A stretch of 64,000 nt of DNA from Isoetes taiwanensis (lineage: Eukaryota > Streptophyta > Lycopodiopsida > Isoetales > Isoetaceae), in contig JAJEKV010000025.1 of the NCBI GenBank assembly GCA_021234155.1, positions 10,229,017 to 10,293,016 of the forward strand, read 5' to 3'. Shown here one piece after another: positions 1-12,436 of the stretch (the stretch's first letter is position 1; the number at the start of each line of letters is the position of its first letter). The position numbers and the translations under genes were made by a program. The notes under the pieces were generated by a model that saw only the letters and a list, made by a program, of their open reading frames with translations, did not search any database and was not told the DNA's origin.

Positions 1-1720
1 ACCCTAAAATCCCCCGAAGCTGCCTTGCCCTCTGGGAATTTCTCTCCCCGGGCCACGGGGGGTCCCAGGCGACCTCCCCTCTCCGGAATCGCGATTTGGC
101 TCGCCAATGGACTGAACGTCGACATTGCCACGGGGACCAAGTTCCGGGGCGATGGAAAACCACCCGGGACCTCTAAGAAGCGCCAAAGTAGCTCACTTCC
201 ATCACACTTTCGTAGTCAATTGGCCTAGGATGTGGATGATACCGCCGTGGGCGCGTGAGTGTTTCTTTCTTTTGCAAAACCGACCTTGTAACTTGCTCCC
301 TAGGGTAATTTCGCCATTTCGGACGATTTGGCAGGGTCGATTTGCCATTCGAGCCTCCCCGGCCCGAATGACAAAACACTGCGGTTTATACAAGGCCGAC
401 CTCGGGGCGCCATGGTTTGACAAGTTCTCGGGACCGACGGAATCTTTTGGGCCTTCGGAAGAGGGGCCCCTGAACGGAGGATCCAACGGCCGGATAGGGG
501 AACCGGGCTCCGAGGGTGGTCATTTGCGTGCAGCGGTAGGGGAGCCGCCGGGAAGGGCTGCCACGGGAACTTTTTTTGGATCCCGCCTCTTGGGTCCAGG
601 ACTCTCCCCTCTTGTGAGGGATCCTGCAAAAACCGGCCTCGTTTGACTTGGGAAGGGTGCCACCTCGGTTGCCGCAGCGGGCTGCCCCGACCGCTTCTAA
701 TGCTAACCCTTTGACCTAGACCTTCTCCAGAAAATTTCAAAAATTGGGTCGTGTCCGGATATGAATTAGGAATCCGGTTGGCAAAAATCGAATTTATTTT
801 CGTACAATGCATTAATTGCGTAATTTATGAATGTCTTGCCACTGCAAAAGCGCCCCGACTTCTACTTTGCCACAACCCGCTCCCCGATTCATTGCTCGGG
901 GACCAAGTTCGTGGAGTTGAAAACCACGGGGACCTCTAAAGAAGCGCCAAAGTAGCTCACTTCCATCACACTCGTGAGTCATTTGGCTTAGGATGTGGAT
1001 CGGGGACGGGATCGTGGCGCCGTGGAGGGCGGAGTGTTTCTTTCTTTGCAAACCGACCTTGTAACTTGCTCCCTAGTGGAGGGGTAATTTCACCATTCTA
1101 GGTAACGATTTCGGCGATTTGGTGGTCGATTTGCCATTCCGAGCCTTCTTTTGGGGTGCGAACGACAAAACACTCATGGGTTTATACAAGGTCGACCTCG
1201 GGGCGCCCCGCGGTTTTGACAAGTTCTCCGGGACCGATCACGGAATCTTTTGGGCCTTCCCCAAGAGGGGCCCCGAACGAGGATCCAACGGCCGGATAGG
1301 GGAACCAGCTCGGGAGGGTGGTCATTAGCATGCACTTTTTGGATCGTGCCTCGGGAGCTTGCCGTAATTTCACCATTCAGAAGGGGCCTCGTTTGCTTGG
1401 GGAACTTTTTGATCCCTCTTGGGGTCCGGACTCTCCCCTTGTGAGGGATCCCACAAGGTCCCGGGCCTTGTTTGACTTTGGGAAGGGTGCAATGCATTCG
1501 GGGCTTGTTCTCCGCAACGGGGCTGCCCCGACCGTTCTAATGCTAACCCTTTGACCTAGACCTTCTCCTCAAAATTTCAAAATTGGGTCAGGCCGGAGAT
1601 GAATTAGGAATCCGGATGGCAAAAAAATCAGAATTTATTTTCGCACAATGCATTAATTACGAATTTATGAATGTCTTAACTAATGCAAAGCACCCCCGAC
1701 TTCTAATTGCCACATCGGGA
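1..1720. repeat. GC-rich tandem repeat, two diverged units of about 0.8 kb
   Basis: Two long units follow each other. The block at about 138-878 is repeated with small indels at about 900-1716. Shared landmarks include the stretch around 180-235 (again around 945-1000), the stretch around 473-530 (again around 1275-1330), and the stretch around 730-840 (again around 1570-1680). Spacing between matching landmarks drifts from about 760 to 840 bases, so the copies have diverged by indels. Open frames inside (for example 125-646) are not conserved between the units, so I read no gene here. The block may be a local satellite or part of a transposon's non-coding DNA; its left end lies outside the window. 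Confidence 0.75.
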
Positions 1721-1957
1721 GGAGGATTGTGCCCAAACTCCCGTTCACCAGTTCCCCTTGTTCAGATTCTCGGCCGCGGCTTCGGCCAGGTCCTGTCCCA
1801 AGTGCAACAGACCAAGTCTCGGCCCCCAAAGCGCCAAACCCTTCTAGAACCACGGCAGCCTGCGGGGTTTCACGTTTGAGGCCCTCTCTTGTCGGTCGGT
1901 AGGGAGCTTGCGCCGCGGTGACTTGACGTGGAGTGGGGGTGTTGACTTGAGGCGGAG

Positions 1958-2140
1958 ACCTAAAAATCCCGGGCTGCTTGCCCGAATTTCCCCTCCCCAA
2001 GGCCACGGGGCGGGCAGGCGATCTCCCCTCCCGAACCCCGCGATTCGTCCTGCGCCAATGGATTTCGGGGGCGTCGACATTGCCCCAGGGGAGCAAGTTA
2101 AAAGTGGCGGAAGACCACACATGTTCACCCAACTAAGAAA
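1958..2140. repeat. Third, partial copy of the GC-rich unit
   Basis: The sequence from about 1958 resembles the first 150-200 bases of the window: a CCTAAAA start, a GGCCACGGGG run, CGCGATT, and CGTCGACATTGCC around 2073-2085. Similarity fades near 2140, where a different, more AT-rich sequence begins. It therefore looks like the truncated start of a third unit. Confidence 0.55.
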
Positions 2141-2229
2141 TGAGTTTTTGGCGTATTTGTATCGTCGCCGTGACGCGGCGTATTGTCCCATGCTTTTGCC
2201 CCAGTCACCTACGACTTGGCGGTACGCGT

Positions 2230-2560
2230 CAACAAATACGACCGACGTGTCATCCGATTTTTGTAATGTCACGTCCGCCGCATGCGGCGTCGCGTCCGAA
2301 CATCCACTGGGCGTGACACCCGCCGTCCCACCGCCCGGTCCACGGGCGTGACAGATGGACCAAGTGACGCGACATCGCATGCGACGAGTGGCGACGTCAC
2401 GTCCACTTGGCACCGACATCCACCTGGCGTGACAGATCTGCCAGGTCACGAGTGTCAGACGTCGCAGTACACGTCGCATGAGATGTTCCTGCGACGTGAC
2501 GTCGCATGGTCACGTCAATTGCGACGTCACGTCGCAGGAATGTCGCAAGCCCACGTCTCT
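2230..2560. repeat. CACGTC/GACGTC-rich block with a perfect 21-bp inverted repeat
   Basis: This stretch is saturated with CGTGAC, GTCACG, GACGTC and GTCGCA words. At its right end, bases 2486-2506 and 2520-2540 are exact reverse complements of each other (21 bp each arm) around a 13-base loop, giving a strong potential hairpin. Immediately afterwards (about 2561) composition turns AT-rich, so the block probably marks the end of a repeat or element. No coding sense is visible. Confidence 0.7.
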
Positions 2561-4389
2561 AAATGACCATTCTCTTGTTGTGCTTGTTTAGTTATGACCA
2601 TTTTCTCTATGTCCCAGATAATACATACATGAGTTGATCAAACCTATATTATCTTGTTTCCTCATCTGGTAATCATGTACTTGCTAAAAGTATCTGAACA
2701 GTGGACCTTTTTGCGTTTATGTGCTGTGCTTTTCCATGCCATGTATCACAAAAGCAAATATTTAAGAATTGTGTCTAAAAGAAACACAACAAAGTGTAAT
2801 AAAGGATACAAGCACCTATATCCAAATCATGGTCCGAGATAAAAGCAAGGAACTTGAGTAATATAAAAAAATATTTTATATCTTAATACTTTAACCTTAC
2901 CATGCCTAATCAAAAGTTTGGGGACTTAAAGGTTCAATAAGCAGCCCTAAAGAGAACAGGTGCGACTCTCTTTAGGCCAAGACTTGGGAATATTGGATAA
3001 AAATATTAAAGAGTGATTTTGTATGCACACATCAGAATCTGTTCACCAAGGCAAAGCAAACTGCAAAGTCTATGTAGTAGATTGAATCCTCATTTGACTA
3101 GCAATTAGATTCAGCACAAATGAAGAAGAAGAGAGATAAAACAAGTCTGGAGGTTCGTCCTCCTCTTCTGTTATTGATTCTTCCATGGAAGGTGCACTCT
3201 ACAACAAATAATCTCTTCAAGGAACAAGACTGAAAGAGAGAGAATGAGGAGACGTACCCCTCTTAAAACTTACACAACAAATTTCAACCCTTCATTTTTG
3301 AACAATCTCCACCGTTAGATCTCCAATAACTTACATGTCCTTCCAGATCATGCCACCTCATCACAACTCTGATCATTGAAAAATATTATATGACTTTTAT
3401 ACCTCTTCAAGTCCATAGGTTCTACAACTGCATTCAAAAAAGATAGCACTCCAATCTTTTCACACTTTACAATATTGATATCATATAGAAATGCTTCCTT
3501 AAACATAATTTGCCCCAAATGTTACAAACATGAGATAAAAATTTATTCTACATTATTCTCCCACAAATTACTCGATGTCCCGACGAGTTCTTCAAAATTA
3601 GATCTTCAGCATCTTCGGCTTGTAAAGGTCATAAAGATAGCATTGCAACTTAACAAAACCCAATATCCAAATTGCCTTCAATTCTTCAAAAGCATCCTAG
3701 AAGTCTTCCAAGGAAAATAAAAATTAAAAACTCTAACGCTATTGCCTCAATCGGCGATTCTATGACTTCATATAAATGTAATCACTTCAGGGGTGGCAAC
3801 TCCCATCCAGATCAGTGGTGCCCTCGCTCTTCTGCCTTGGTATGACACTTTATCCCCTCTCCACGACATGAGAAAAGATAAAATATAAAATTTGTACAAC
3901 TTCCTTTGATAGCTTGAATTCTTGAAAAAACTTGAAAATTAGATCCAATCAAATTGCAAAACGTAAGCACTAAGCATATAATCTTGGTCTTCAAAATATG
4001 GTGTTTGACTTGAATAGGCTTGTTGACGAATAAATAGTCTTATTGGAAGATAGAGTCTCAAGTGGAAATAACATGATCATATAGATATATTTTCAAATTC
4101 CCAAGGAATAAACATCTTCAAAAACATTATAAAAAATTACCACATTCTTTGTAATGTACTTCGGAGGATTTGAACTCAAGGTCAAAAACTTGAAGACCAA
4201 CATCTTGTCCAAGGAACCAATGCCAATATTCTTTAGGTTGGGCAGAATGTTGCATAGTTGCTAGTTGCAGACTTCAATACGGTCGAGTTGGAAAGAGATA
4301 GAAGTGGTCAAGGCTCTGAAGTGGTGCAAAGGTTCGAGCGAGAACATTGATTACGCCTTTTACGTGATTGTCAGCTGATAGAGATTGAT
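2561..4389. other. AT-rich stretch without a supported gene
   Basis: The region holds only short open frames with no recognisable domain. The part around 3060-3560 reads like non-coding retroelement DNA (purine-rich tracts, then pyrimidine-rich text), but I found no matching LTR ends, primer site or coding motif. It may be a decayed insertion; nothing more can be supported. Confidence 0.4.
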
Positions 4390-5159
4390 GGGATCAGTCC
4401 TGGTGTAATGGTTGGATAAGAGGTGGCAGAGCTTATGCACGACATGATAGAGGACTTTAACACTTGTGCAGCTGCTTTGCTAGCAGATTTCTGTCGTTTA
4501 AATCTCCAGGGTAGCTCCGTTTCTGATCACAATCCGCAACTCCTATCCAATGATGTGGCTAATTGTCATAGACCTACCAGAGCTTACTTTAAGCTTAATG
4601 TCAAGTACTTGGAGGATGATGAGTTCAAAGTTGGTTGTAATCAGGTTGGTCTTGGGCCTTCTCGCCTCATAGGGACATGCCCGGGATTGTCACAGCATTG
4701 TCTTTGGTGAAGTCATTTGCAAAAAAATGGGGGAGAGCCAGAACTATTAAAGCTATAGTGCTATTGACTTCATTGTACCAGAAATTAGAATTGCTCCATG
4801 CTCATGCCCCTATCAATGGAGTTAGAGAAAGGAGTTACAATCCTAGATGAAGGCTATAGAGACTGTAAAAGTTACTGAAGCCAAGGTGAAGTCAGCGTTA
4901 CAATGGTTCATGGATGAGATATATGTACCTAGCTCTTTTTTTATGTTGCAAGAAGGAGGAAGATCGCCACCTCTATACATTCTTTAGTGTTGCCGAATGG
5001 CTCTCTTATCTCTTATCATGTGCATCTTAAACGGTATCTTCATCAGTAGTTTTCTTCATTCTTTGCGCGTCACCCATTGCCCTTTCAAAAGGACATGCAA
5101 TCGGCTATGTTCATTAAGGTGGGCCGCATTATTTCTGAAGAGCAGAGGTTGCTTCTTTA

Positions 5160-5850
5160 GTCCAATATTGTGAAGGAGGATTTAAAAGCAGTTGTTATTC
5201 TCCTAAAAAAGACAAATGCCATGGTCTTGATGACTTCCCTATTGAATTCTTTCAGAAGTGTTGGGACTGATTGGAGGATGATGTATATGATGCCTTCTGT
5301 GAGTTTCAGAGATTTAGGTGTCTTGATAAGAGGCTTTCTCCCTCGTCGATGTATTCTCAACAACGTGGCTGCTGCATATGAGGGAATATATTAGGCCCGC
5401 TTACAGGGCCGTAGAGCAGTGCATCTTAAACTTGATTTTGCTAAAACTTATGATAGTGTTGATTGGGCTTTCTTGGAGAAGTGTCTTCTTCTTTTGGATT
5501 TGGGGAGTTATTTACAAGAAATGTCATGAAGCTTTATATGTCAGCAAGGTCTACTATACTTTTTCAAGGCAAGCCATCCGATATTTTTGTAGTGGGTAGA
5601 GGAATTCGGCAAGGTCGTCCCTTAGCACCCTTGCTCTTCACAATCGTGCAGAAGTGTTATCCCAACTTTTCTTTGTGGCTACCCAGGATGGCATCATTCA
5701 AGGACTGCCAATGGATGATGGTTCTCAAGAGGTATGTAATCAATATGTTGATGAGACTTTTTCATTCCTAATTGCCGAGGCTGAAAATATTCATAATGCT
5801 AAGCTATTGTTAAACACATTCTCCTTAGCATCAGAAGTTCTTGTAGGTTA
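5160..5850 (+). pseudogene. LINE A reverse transcriptase core
   Basis: This is the reverse transcriptase palm of LINE A, spread over at least three frames. The F-A-K-T-Y-D-S-V-D-W box gives the first catalytic Asp region. The QGRPLAPLLF text is the next conserved block. The catalytic YxDD box reads QYVDETF near 5742-5762, so the second Asp is replaced by Glu. Together with the stops this indicates an inactive enzyme. Confidence 0.8.
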
Positions 5851-5962
5851 GCAAAATTATACTGCTCTGTGAACATTGGACAGTCCCGTCCCTCTCTGTA
5901 GTTTGGACTATCCATAGAAAATTCTTCTGCATGGCAATACCACGAAGTTACTTGGTGTCCTT

Positions 5963-6070
5963 GATGGCATTCCTGCCTCTCCTTCAGATGCTTGGAATGA
6001 AATTATTAGAGGGTTTGATGGCATTCGTGCCTCTCCTTCAGATGCTTGGGATGAAATTATTAGAGGGTTG
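5963..6070 (+). repeat. 54-bp in-frame tandem duplication inside LINE A
   Basis: A 54-base unit starting GATGGCATTC occurs twice back to back (5963-6016 and 6017-6070) with only about two substitutions. The length is 18 codons, so the duplication keeps frame. It is a local event within the dead LINE. Confidence 0.85.
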
Positions 6071-7605
6071 CGGAAGCACTTATTTTGATGGAATACAACT
6101 AAACTATCCATAATTGGAAGAATCACTGTGGCTAAATGTGTTCTCTGTAATACTCATGTTTACATGGCATCTACTCTATTAGCTCATTAGTGTAAGATGG
6201 AGCAGATTGTGCGTATCATCCGGAATTTTATTTGGGGTGGAAATGAGGAAGGATCTGTGGTCAAGGTAGCTTGGCCAAAGTGCAGTAAACCTAAGGCAAC
6301 TGGGGGTCCTAGAATGTTGGATTTTCACCTTCAAAGTAAGATGATGATATCAAAGTTTATTTGGAGGATTCTCATTGGTAAGGATGATTCTCCTAGCTTG
6401 AGATTGTTGATGCAGTCCATGCAACATTGTCTTCCATTTCATAAGGCCACCATTAAGCCCCTCCTTCCTGGGGCTTTGTTTTATCATATATATACCCTAA
6501 TGCTTCTCCCTTTCTAAAAGGGTTGCTTGCTGCTTGGGACACTATTAGGTCTCTTTTTCATATCAATCATGAGGCGTGTCTTCAGTTGTCTACTCTATGC
6601 TGGTGGATTTCTTTGCAAAACACTCTGGAGAATGTGCCTCTAAGTGGTGTTGTTCATCCAAAGACACAACATTGATGGATAGCAACTGGTATAAGCAGTA
6701 TTACACCTTGATATGAGTCTGGTCATCTCACGCCATGGAAAGCATTTAGAACAAAAATTCTTGTTGTACAAATGGGATAGAGTAACTTGGACTCGTATTG
6801 CTGCTTTGTTGCCACCGGATTCCATCCCAGGAAGTAGATGTACGGGGTTGCCATCAGAGTATCAAGCCAAGCACTTTGATTCTTCTATTTATAAATTGCT
6901 TTTGCGTTTTGAGATCTTGCCTCTATCAAATATATGGCATCTTTAGGTCCCTTAGTCACAATGGAGAAGTGTCTGGACACGGGTATGGGATAAGCTGCTC
7001 ATCCTAAAGTGGCATTTATATGGTGGCAAGTGATCCATAGATGCCTCAGAGTCAATAGGCTGGTCCAAAAATTTGATAATCAGATTTTAGAGCTCTTTCC
7101 TTTTTATGTAAGCAAAGGGTTGAGAGTATTAAGCATTGTTTCTTCCCGTATGATCAGCTTCAGGCAACATGGTCTTGGATGCTAACCCTAATTAAACTTC
7201 TCAATCTAGCCAGTAAATTATGCTCGCTATTTACCCTGATGTGGCCCAAACTGCAGCAACAAGCTTTTTATCTTGCATCCAGCTGGCTTTTATGATCGAC
7301 CTAGAAGAGAAGGAAGTTGCTTATCCTTAAGGGTATGGATACTCCAGATGAGATTCCTCTTCAGTGGACGCAGAATAAAATTGTTAAGGCATATAAATGT
7401 TCTTCTCTTGATCAAGAGAAGAAAGTATCGATTTGGCATATTTACCGTCAAATTCATTCTTATGCATAGACATGTGGTTGTGCTTAGCTGGATTAGCTTG
7501 TCCGCTGGGGTTATAGTCCTGTCTTTGCATTTTATTTTATTATAGTTTTTTGATTGGTAAATAAAGCTTGTCGTTCTTCAAAAAAAAAAATAAAAAAAAA
7601 TGATG

Positions 7606-9150
7606 AAATATCTTTTATTATATCGCAGAATTATTTATTGCAAGTGTGTTATGATGGTGTCAAATATGTATTGAATGTCATCTTGATCCTTTTTTGTTGT
7701 AATATTGCTTCAATTTGTTAGAAATTACCGTCGTCGAAAATTGTGACCATTAATATTGCTACAATCTTGCCATAAAACTTGACACACAGGTAACAACTTT
7801 GTGGCAAATGATCACATGAACATCGTGACAAGGGTGTGATAATATATGGAATTTAGTTTGTGTCAACAATTTTGACGTTATATTACTACTGATGATATGA
7901 GCATCTTTTCTTTTGCAGTGATAATCAAGTAAGTAAATGTGTTCTAGTATTATCAAGCAATCTTTTGATGTTCAACTGCACCTTAGCATATGTAAACTGG
8001 CAAAACAGATGTGAAGCTTGTTCTTTGTTCTTATAAGACATGTTAGAATTGTTGGTATGTATAGTGGATGTCTTCAACTTTTCTTGTCTAAATAGCATAT
8101 AGTCTCCATGCATTACCCTTTCTTTATTTTGCAAATGATTAGGCATAGGAAGACACAACATAAGGATCGATAGATTACCATGTGCCTTCTTTTATTTTGC
8201 AAATGATTAGGCATAGGAAGACACAACTTAAGGATAGATAGATAGTATGTTTCATGTCACACCACATGGTAGCAAAAACATCAAAACATCAATGCCACAA
8301 TTGACTAAACAAAAATCAACCTTACAGAACTCATATGTTTTAAGGGATGCTGCCAATGTGGTATGACATTAAAATTACTAACTAATCAACTATTAACCTA
8401 TTTCAAATGCAAAAAACCATGACTCGTTCTTGCCTAAATCAGTCACACGCCTATCTAAATTGTCTATATTGTCCTAGGCATAATGGTCAAAAATTTTAAG
8501 TTCATCTTCCTCCAACTCTCGTTCAGGCCTATCTTCTCTATTTGTGTTCATCGACCTTTTTTCATCCTTCTCTCCCTTCACACCCCCACCTAACCCTGCC
8601 CCAAGCCTGCTCTATTGCTAGTTTAGTTCTTGTCCTTCGAATTCTTTCCACATGCTATTCTGTAACTTTGATATTCATCATAATAATTCCCACAATCAAG
8701 GGATACAATATTCAAAACTTGAATATTCATTTAAATAGATGTTTTAACCCCAAAATGCTTTATCAATATCTAGAATGCACGTGGTGTTATAGTGCATATT
8801 GCTTCTTCTTCTTTTTCCTTTTCCTCAAGGATGTCACACTTTGTTGTATCAAGTACTAGGTTGGTTTCACTGGGGTTCAAATCCTCAGCTAGTAGATGTA
8901 TTGCAGAGTTGCCATAGCAAGAGCCTAGAACCATTGACATTAATTGTTTATGCCAATGATAACTTTGATACATATTCCAATCGTCAACAAAATATAAAGA
9001 GATAAGGAAGCACTTAGACTTGTCCATTAAACCACAAGAAGCAAAAATTGTGCATGTCTTAAAAGCATGGGAGTTTTTGTAAGCATTGACAGTTTGTAAT
9101 GGCCTGGGAATTTCTGACCGACAAATTTCCTGTTCTATTCTAATAGAAAT
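7606..9150. other. Intergenic AT-rich stretch with one tandem duplication
   Basis: No gene is supported. Bases 8123-8190 are repeated as 8191-8244 (period 68), with a shared core around GCAAATGATTAGGCATAGG. A pyrimidine-rich tract occurs near 8520-8600 and 8800-8825. The sequence ends at the upstream side of the MurB gene and may hold its promoter or leader, but no clear TATA element stands out. Confidence 0.4.
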
Positions 9151-9213
9151 TAGCCTACAGACTTGGTAGTCGGATTTTGCAATGCCCGTATCCTAGACCC
9201 CTGTGGACCTGGT

Positions 9214-10727
9214 ATGGCAAATGCCCTTGTTGCTAAAACACTCTTCCTCGGTTGCTTCAACACACGCCCAGTGGAAGAGAGTAGATTACTTGAATGCTTC
9301 TGCTTGAAAGACATTGCCAGAAAGAAATTTCTGCGCTCAGATTATGCCAGCATCCCCAGGTACAAAAAGCAGATCTCGTATCAACTAAGATCGGATGACT
9401 TTGAAGGAAGACCGAATTTTATAAAAGATAAGTTGCTGAGTGAAGTGAGTACATGGGGCATCGGAGGTCCGGCAAAGTACTTTTGTGAAGTTCATAACGA
9501 ATATGAGATGGCAGTTTCTTTGAGGTAACACCCTTAGGTTAATTATAGTGCATAAAATCCTCAAGTTTGATCTTATTGTGTTTTGAGTTGCTTGGTCACT
9601 ACATATACAGAACAGTGATACATGGTTTATTTATTTCCTTTGCACCATTTATTTAAAATTTTATGCCTGACTCTGAGCTGCATTTCAGTAAAAGATGCAA
9701 ATATTCATCAAGTTTCCTTACATTTTGAATTTGTGTAGTATCAAAAAATGTTGAATATTATTTAGATGTGTGTTACTCCCAGATATTGCCATAAGCATAG
9801 TATACGTTTCTTCATTGTGGGGAAGGGATCCAACTGCCTTTTTGATGACCGAGGATTCGATGGCTGCGTAATACTAAATCGTATTGATTTTGTTGAGAGC
9901 AATGGCAATGGCTTGTATCATGTTGGTAGTGGCTATCCATTCAATATGTTGGGAATACGTTGCTGCAAGGAAGGGTTTTCTGGACTCGAATTTGCAGGAG
10001 GCATACCTGGCACTGTAGGAGGTGCAGTCTTTATGAATGCAGGTGCTAATGGCCAGGTAGATTAAATCGACAAAAGGATTTTTTTCCCCCCTTCCTTTAG
10101 TATTTGGTTTTACATAATATTATGTTGAGGATACTAAGTCAAGCAAGCATGTTTTCAGGAAATGGCTGATGTTCTGAAGAGCGTGGACATTCTGACAGAC
10201 TCTGGAGAGAAGAGGACATACGACAAGACTGAAGACAGATGCTATGGATATAGAAAATCACCTTTTCAAGTAATGGAAGAGTTTGGAGCTATCATCTCTG
10301 CGACGTTTGAGCTTGTTAAGTGTCCTACTGCAAGAGACAGGCAGAATTCATACTTAAAAAGGTTTTGCACCATATTTAATTGATCTCAAGCATACATATT
10401 TTGATAAGGAATTTGTTTTGCTGAACATATAGGAGAAGAATGACACAACCAGTGACACAATACACTGCTGGTTGCGTTTTTCGAAATCCCGCGGAAGGAT
10501 GTTCAGCTGGAGCACTTATAGAAAAGGCAGGTTTGAAAGGTTTTTCCATTGGAGAAGCAAGGGTATCAGAACTACATGCAAATTTTATGATAAATATGGG
10601 AAAATGTAAAGCAGCTGACATGCTTATTTTAATTTGTCTTGTGAAAGAGCAAGTAAAATCCAAGTTTGACATAGATTTAAAGGAAGAGATATGTTATGTC
10701 CCTTTTGAAGGTTTGATAGGCAAATAG
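9214..10727 (+). CDS. murB: UDP-N-acetylenolpyruvoylglucosamine reductase (MurB), probably plastid-targeted
   Basis: MurB is an FAD enzyme that uses NADPH to reduce UDP-GlcNAc-enolpyruvate to UDP-N-acetylmuramate, the second committed step of peptidoglycan precursor synthesis. Four exons join cleanly: 9214-9524, 9783-10056, 10159-10361 and 10433-10727, all with GT-AG introns and matching phases, giving 360 residues. Visible motifs are WGIGGPAKYF (about 81-90), GKGSN (117-121), GLEFAGGIPGTVGG (about 171-184), the YGYRKSPF catalytic Arg box (Arg227) and an NP-containing box at 276-283. A C-terminal LKEEICYV segment probably supplies the catalytic Glu (347 or 348). The usual catalytic Ser of the GSxFxNP box is Cys277 here. 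The first 60-70 residues lack similarity to bacterial MurB and look like a transit peptide. The frame stays open upstream to 9163 next to an acceptor-like AG at 9159-9160, so an additional 5' exon is possible. Mosses and other non-angiosperms use Mur enzymes in the chloroplast; a plastid role here is inferred. Confidence 0.9.
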
Positions 10728-12436
10728 TTTTAATTCTTAGCAGTAAGCATTTTATGCCGTAGATCTTTCATTAAGTCCTATTTATCTACTACTGAGAAGT
10801 TGGGACATTACACACTGTGTGTTCCATGTTGTTCCATGTTGTTTGCAATGTACACAATAATCTGATTACTGGGTAACTGTATAAAGTACTGCATCTCTAT
10901 GAACTGATGCCATTTTATGAACATGATGTTTCTATCTGCTGTATGATATTTTACTTGTAAATTTGGAAAATATCGAAAGGAATGTAACTGCAAATTGAGT
11001 ACTCTCCAGTCTTTGTGTAGATATAATCTGCTATCATATTCTTGGTTCTCTATTTTATTGTTTAGTGGCGTTCTAAAATGTTTTGAAATTAGATGATTTT
11101 TGTTAAATATCCTTTCTCCTGTCTTTTCTTCTGCGGAATAAGTGGGCAATCCATATTGTTTTAAACTTGGTTTGCTGTGGTAGTATGAATGTGATTGGAA
11201 TACCATCTTGTGGGATTCTCTATATATGAACCTTGCAACATCTCTAATCTTTTAGCCAAAGCTTTCAAGACATGCAAACACCAAAGAAGCTTTAGGCATG
11301 ACAAATACAGATAAGCGGTATATAATAATGGTGGTTGAATAAATCTCTCCTCAGAGAATAACAAATTAACAATATATTTACTGCAATCAAATCAACAATA
11401 TACTTGATGCAATCATTTGATTCGTTAGACCTTATTCCTCTACTGGTCTTACCTTAGATGATCTTTATCGTTGTATAATGATTGTTCTGCAAGAACAAGT
11501 CTTTACCTTTATACTCAGCAAGGCAGAATTGTTTACATTGACCTGGCAGACATTATGGTCAATTGGCATGCCGAAGACTACCTCAACATAACCACCTCTA
11601 CAAACTTAGGGATAGAGTAATGCTTGTGATTATTTGCAATGCAGATGCCTCGCATTCCTCCACCAAAAAATATGCACGTAAGGTTAAATTTTGCTTACAA
11701 CGTAAGTCATACATTTTTGTATCAACTTTCCCCATCCTTGTTAATTCAATTCAGGTAACCACTTCTACATATCCTCAATAAGAAAAACAGTTCAATTCAG
11801 GTAACCACATATCCTCAATAAGGAAAACAGGTAACCTAATACAGTCGAGTAAGTTCTTCAAAAGTCCTGAGAAATGTCTGCTACAACACCAGATTGTTCG
11901 TCTTTCATAACGATCCTCAAGGAAGCGGGACAAAAATCTTTCAAGACAGCAATTTTCTCCTTTCAAAATCATGTTAACCACACACCAGTAACCGTGCATG
12001 AAATCCATAACATGTATAACATGCATAATGAATGCAGGGTTATAAGTTACAATGAAGTTATAAAAGTATTACATAAGTCAAAGAATGTACCATCTAAGCC
12101 ATCTAGGTCAAAAGGCTACACCAGCATTGTACATGCATCAAGAAACAAAGAGACTTGTATGCGTCATTATCGATCTGTCACAGCAAGTGGATTAAACCAA
12201 AGAAAACACTGATCAAGTAGAATGGCAAAATTTTGTTATTATGTAGGATATTTAGTCCGTTGCTTGCTCCTCCCTTTCAAACAATTGCATGTGCTACAAT
12301 ACCCTACACTGCCACTAAACTGTATACCTAAAGAAAGCGGCTACAAAGCCAGGTTGTTGGCCAATGAAATATACAGAGGCTTTGAAGATGAATCAGACAA
12401 GCAAAAGAGATCACGTCTGCAGTTATCCCTGCTGAT
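10728..12436. other. Intergenic region between convergent MurB and RING genes
   Basis: The first part should contain the MurB 3' UTR, and the last few hundred bases the 3' UTR of the minus-strand RING gene. Bases 11745-11790 are repeated at 11791-11830 (period 46, centred on TTCAATTCAGGTAACCAC). I see no further gene. Confidence 0.45.

Larger units (their letters stand above)
4390..7605 (+). mobile_element. Decayed L1-like LINE (element A)
   Basis: Fragments of a non-LTR retrotransposon ORF2 appear in order in shifting frames. They include PIEFFQKCWD near 5240-5270, an FAKTYDSVDWAFLEK block near 5440-5480, QGRPLAPLLF near 5610-5640, the catalytic box near 5735-5770, and the thumb/connection text NFIWGG near 6222-6240. 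A zinc-binding C-terminal type region follows near 7000-7120. The copy ends in an A-rich tail at about 7578-7605, with an AATAAA word just before it. No endonuclease domain is recognisable upstream, so the element is probably 5' truncated or too decayed. The order and motifs match plant L1-type LINEs. It is dead, with many stops and frameshifts. Confidence 0.85.

Noticed and set aside
1-14. CCCTAAA-like start suggesting a telomere
   Set aside because: Only one imperfect heptamer is present, with no array.
125-646. 173-codon open frame in the GC-rich block
   Set aside because: The frame is not kept in the second repeat unit and the text has no domain. Long frames are expected by chance in GC-rich DNA.
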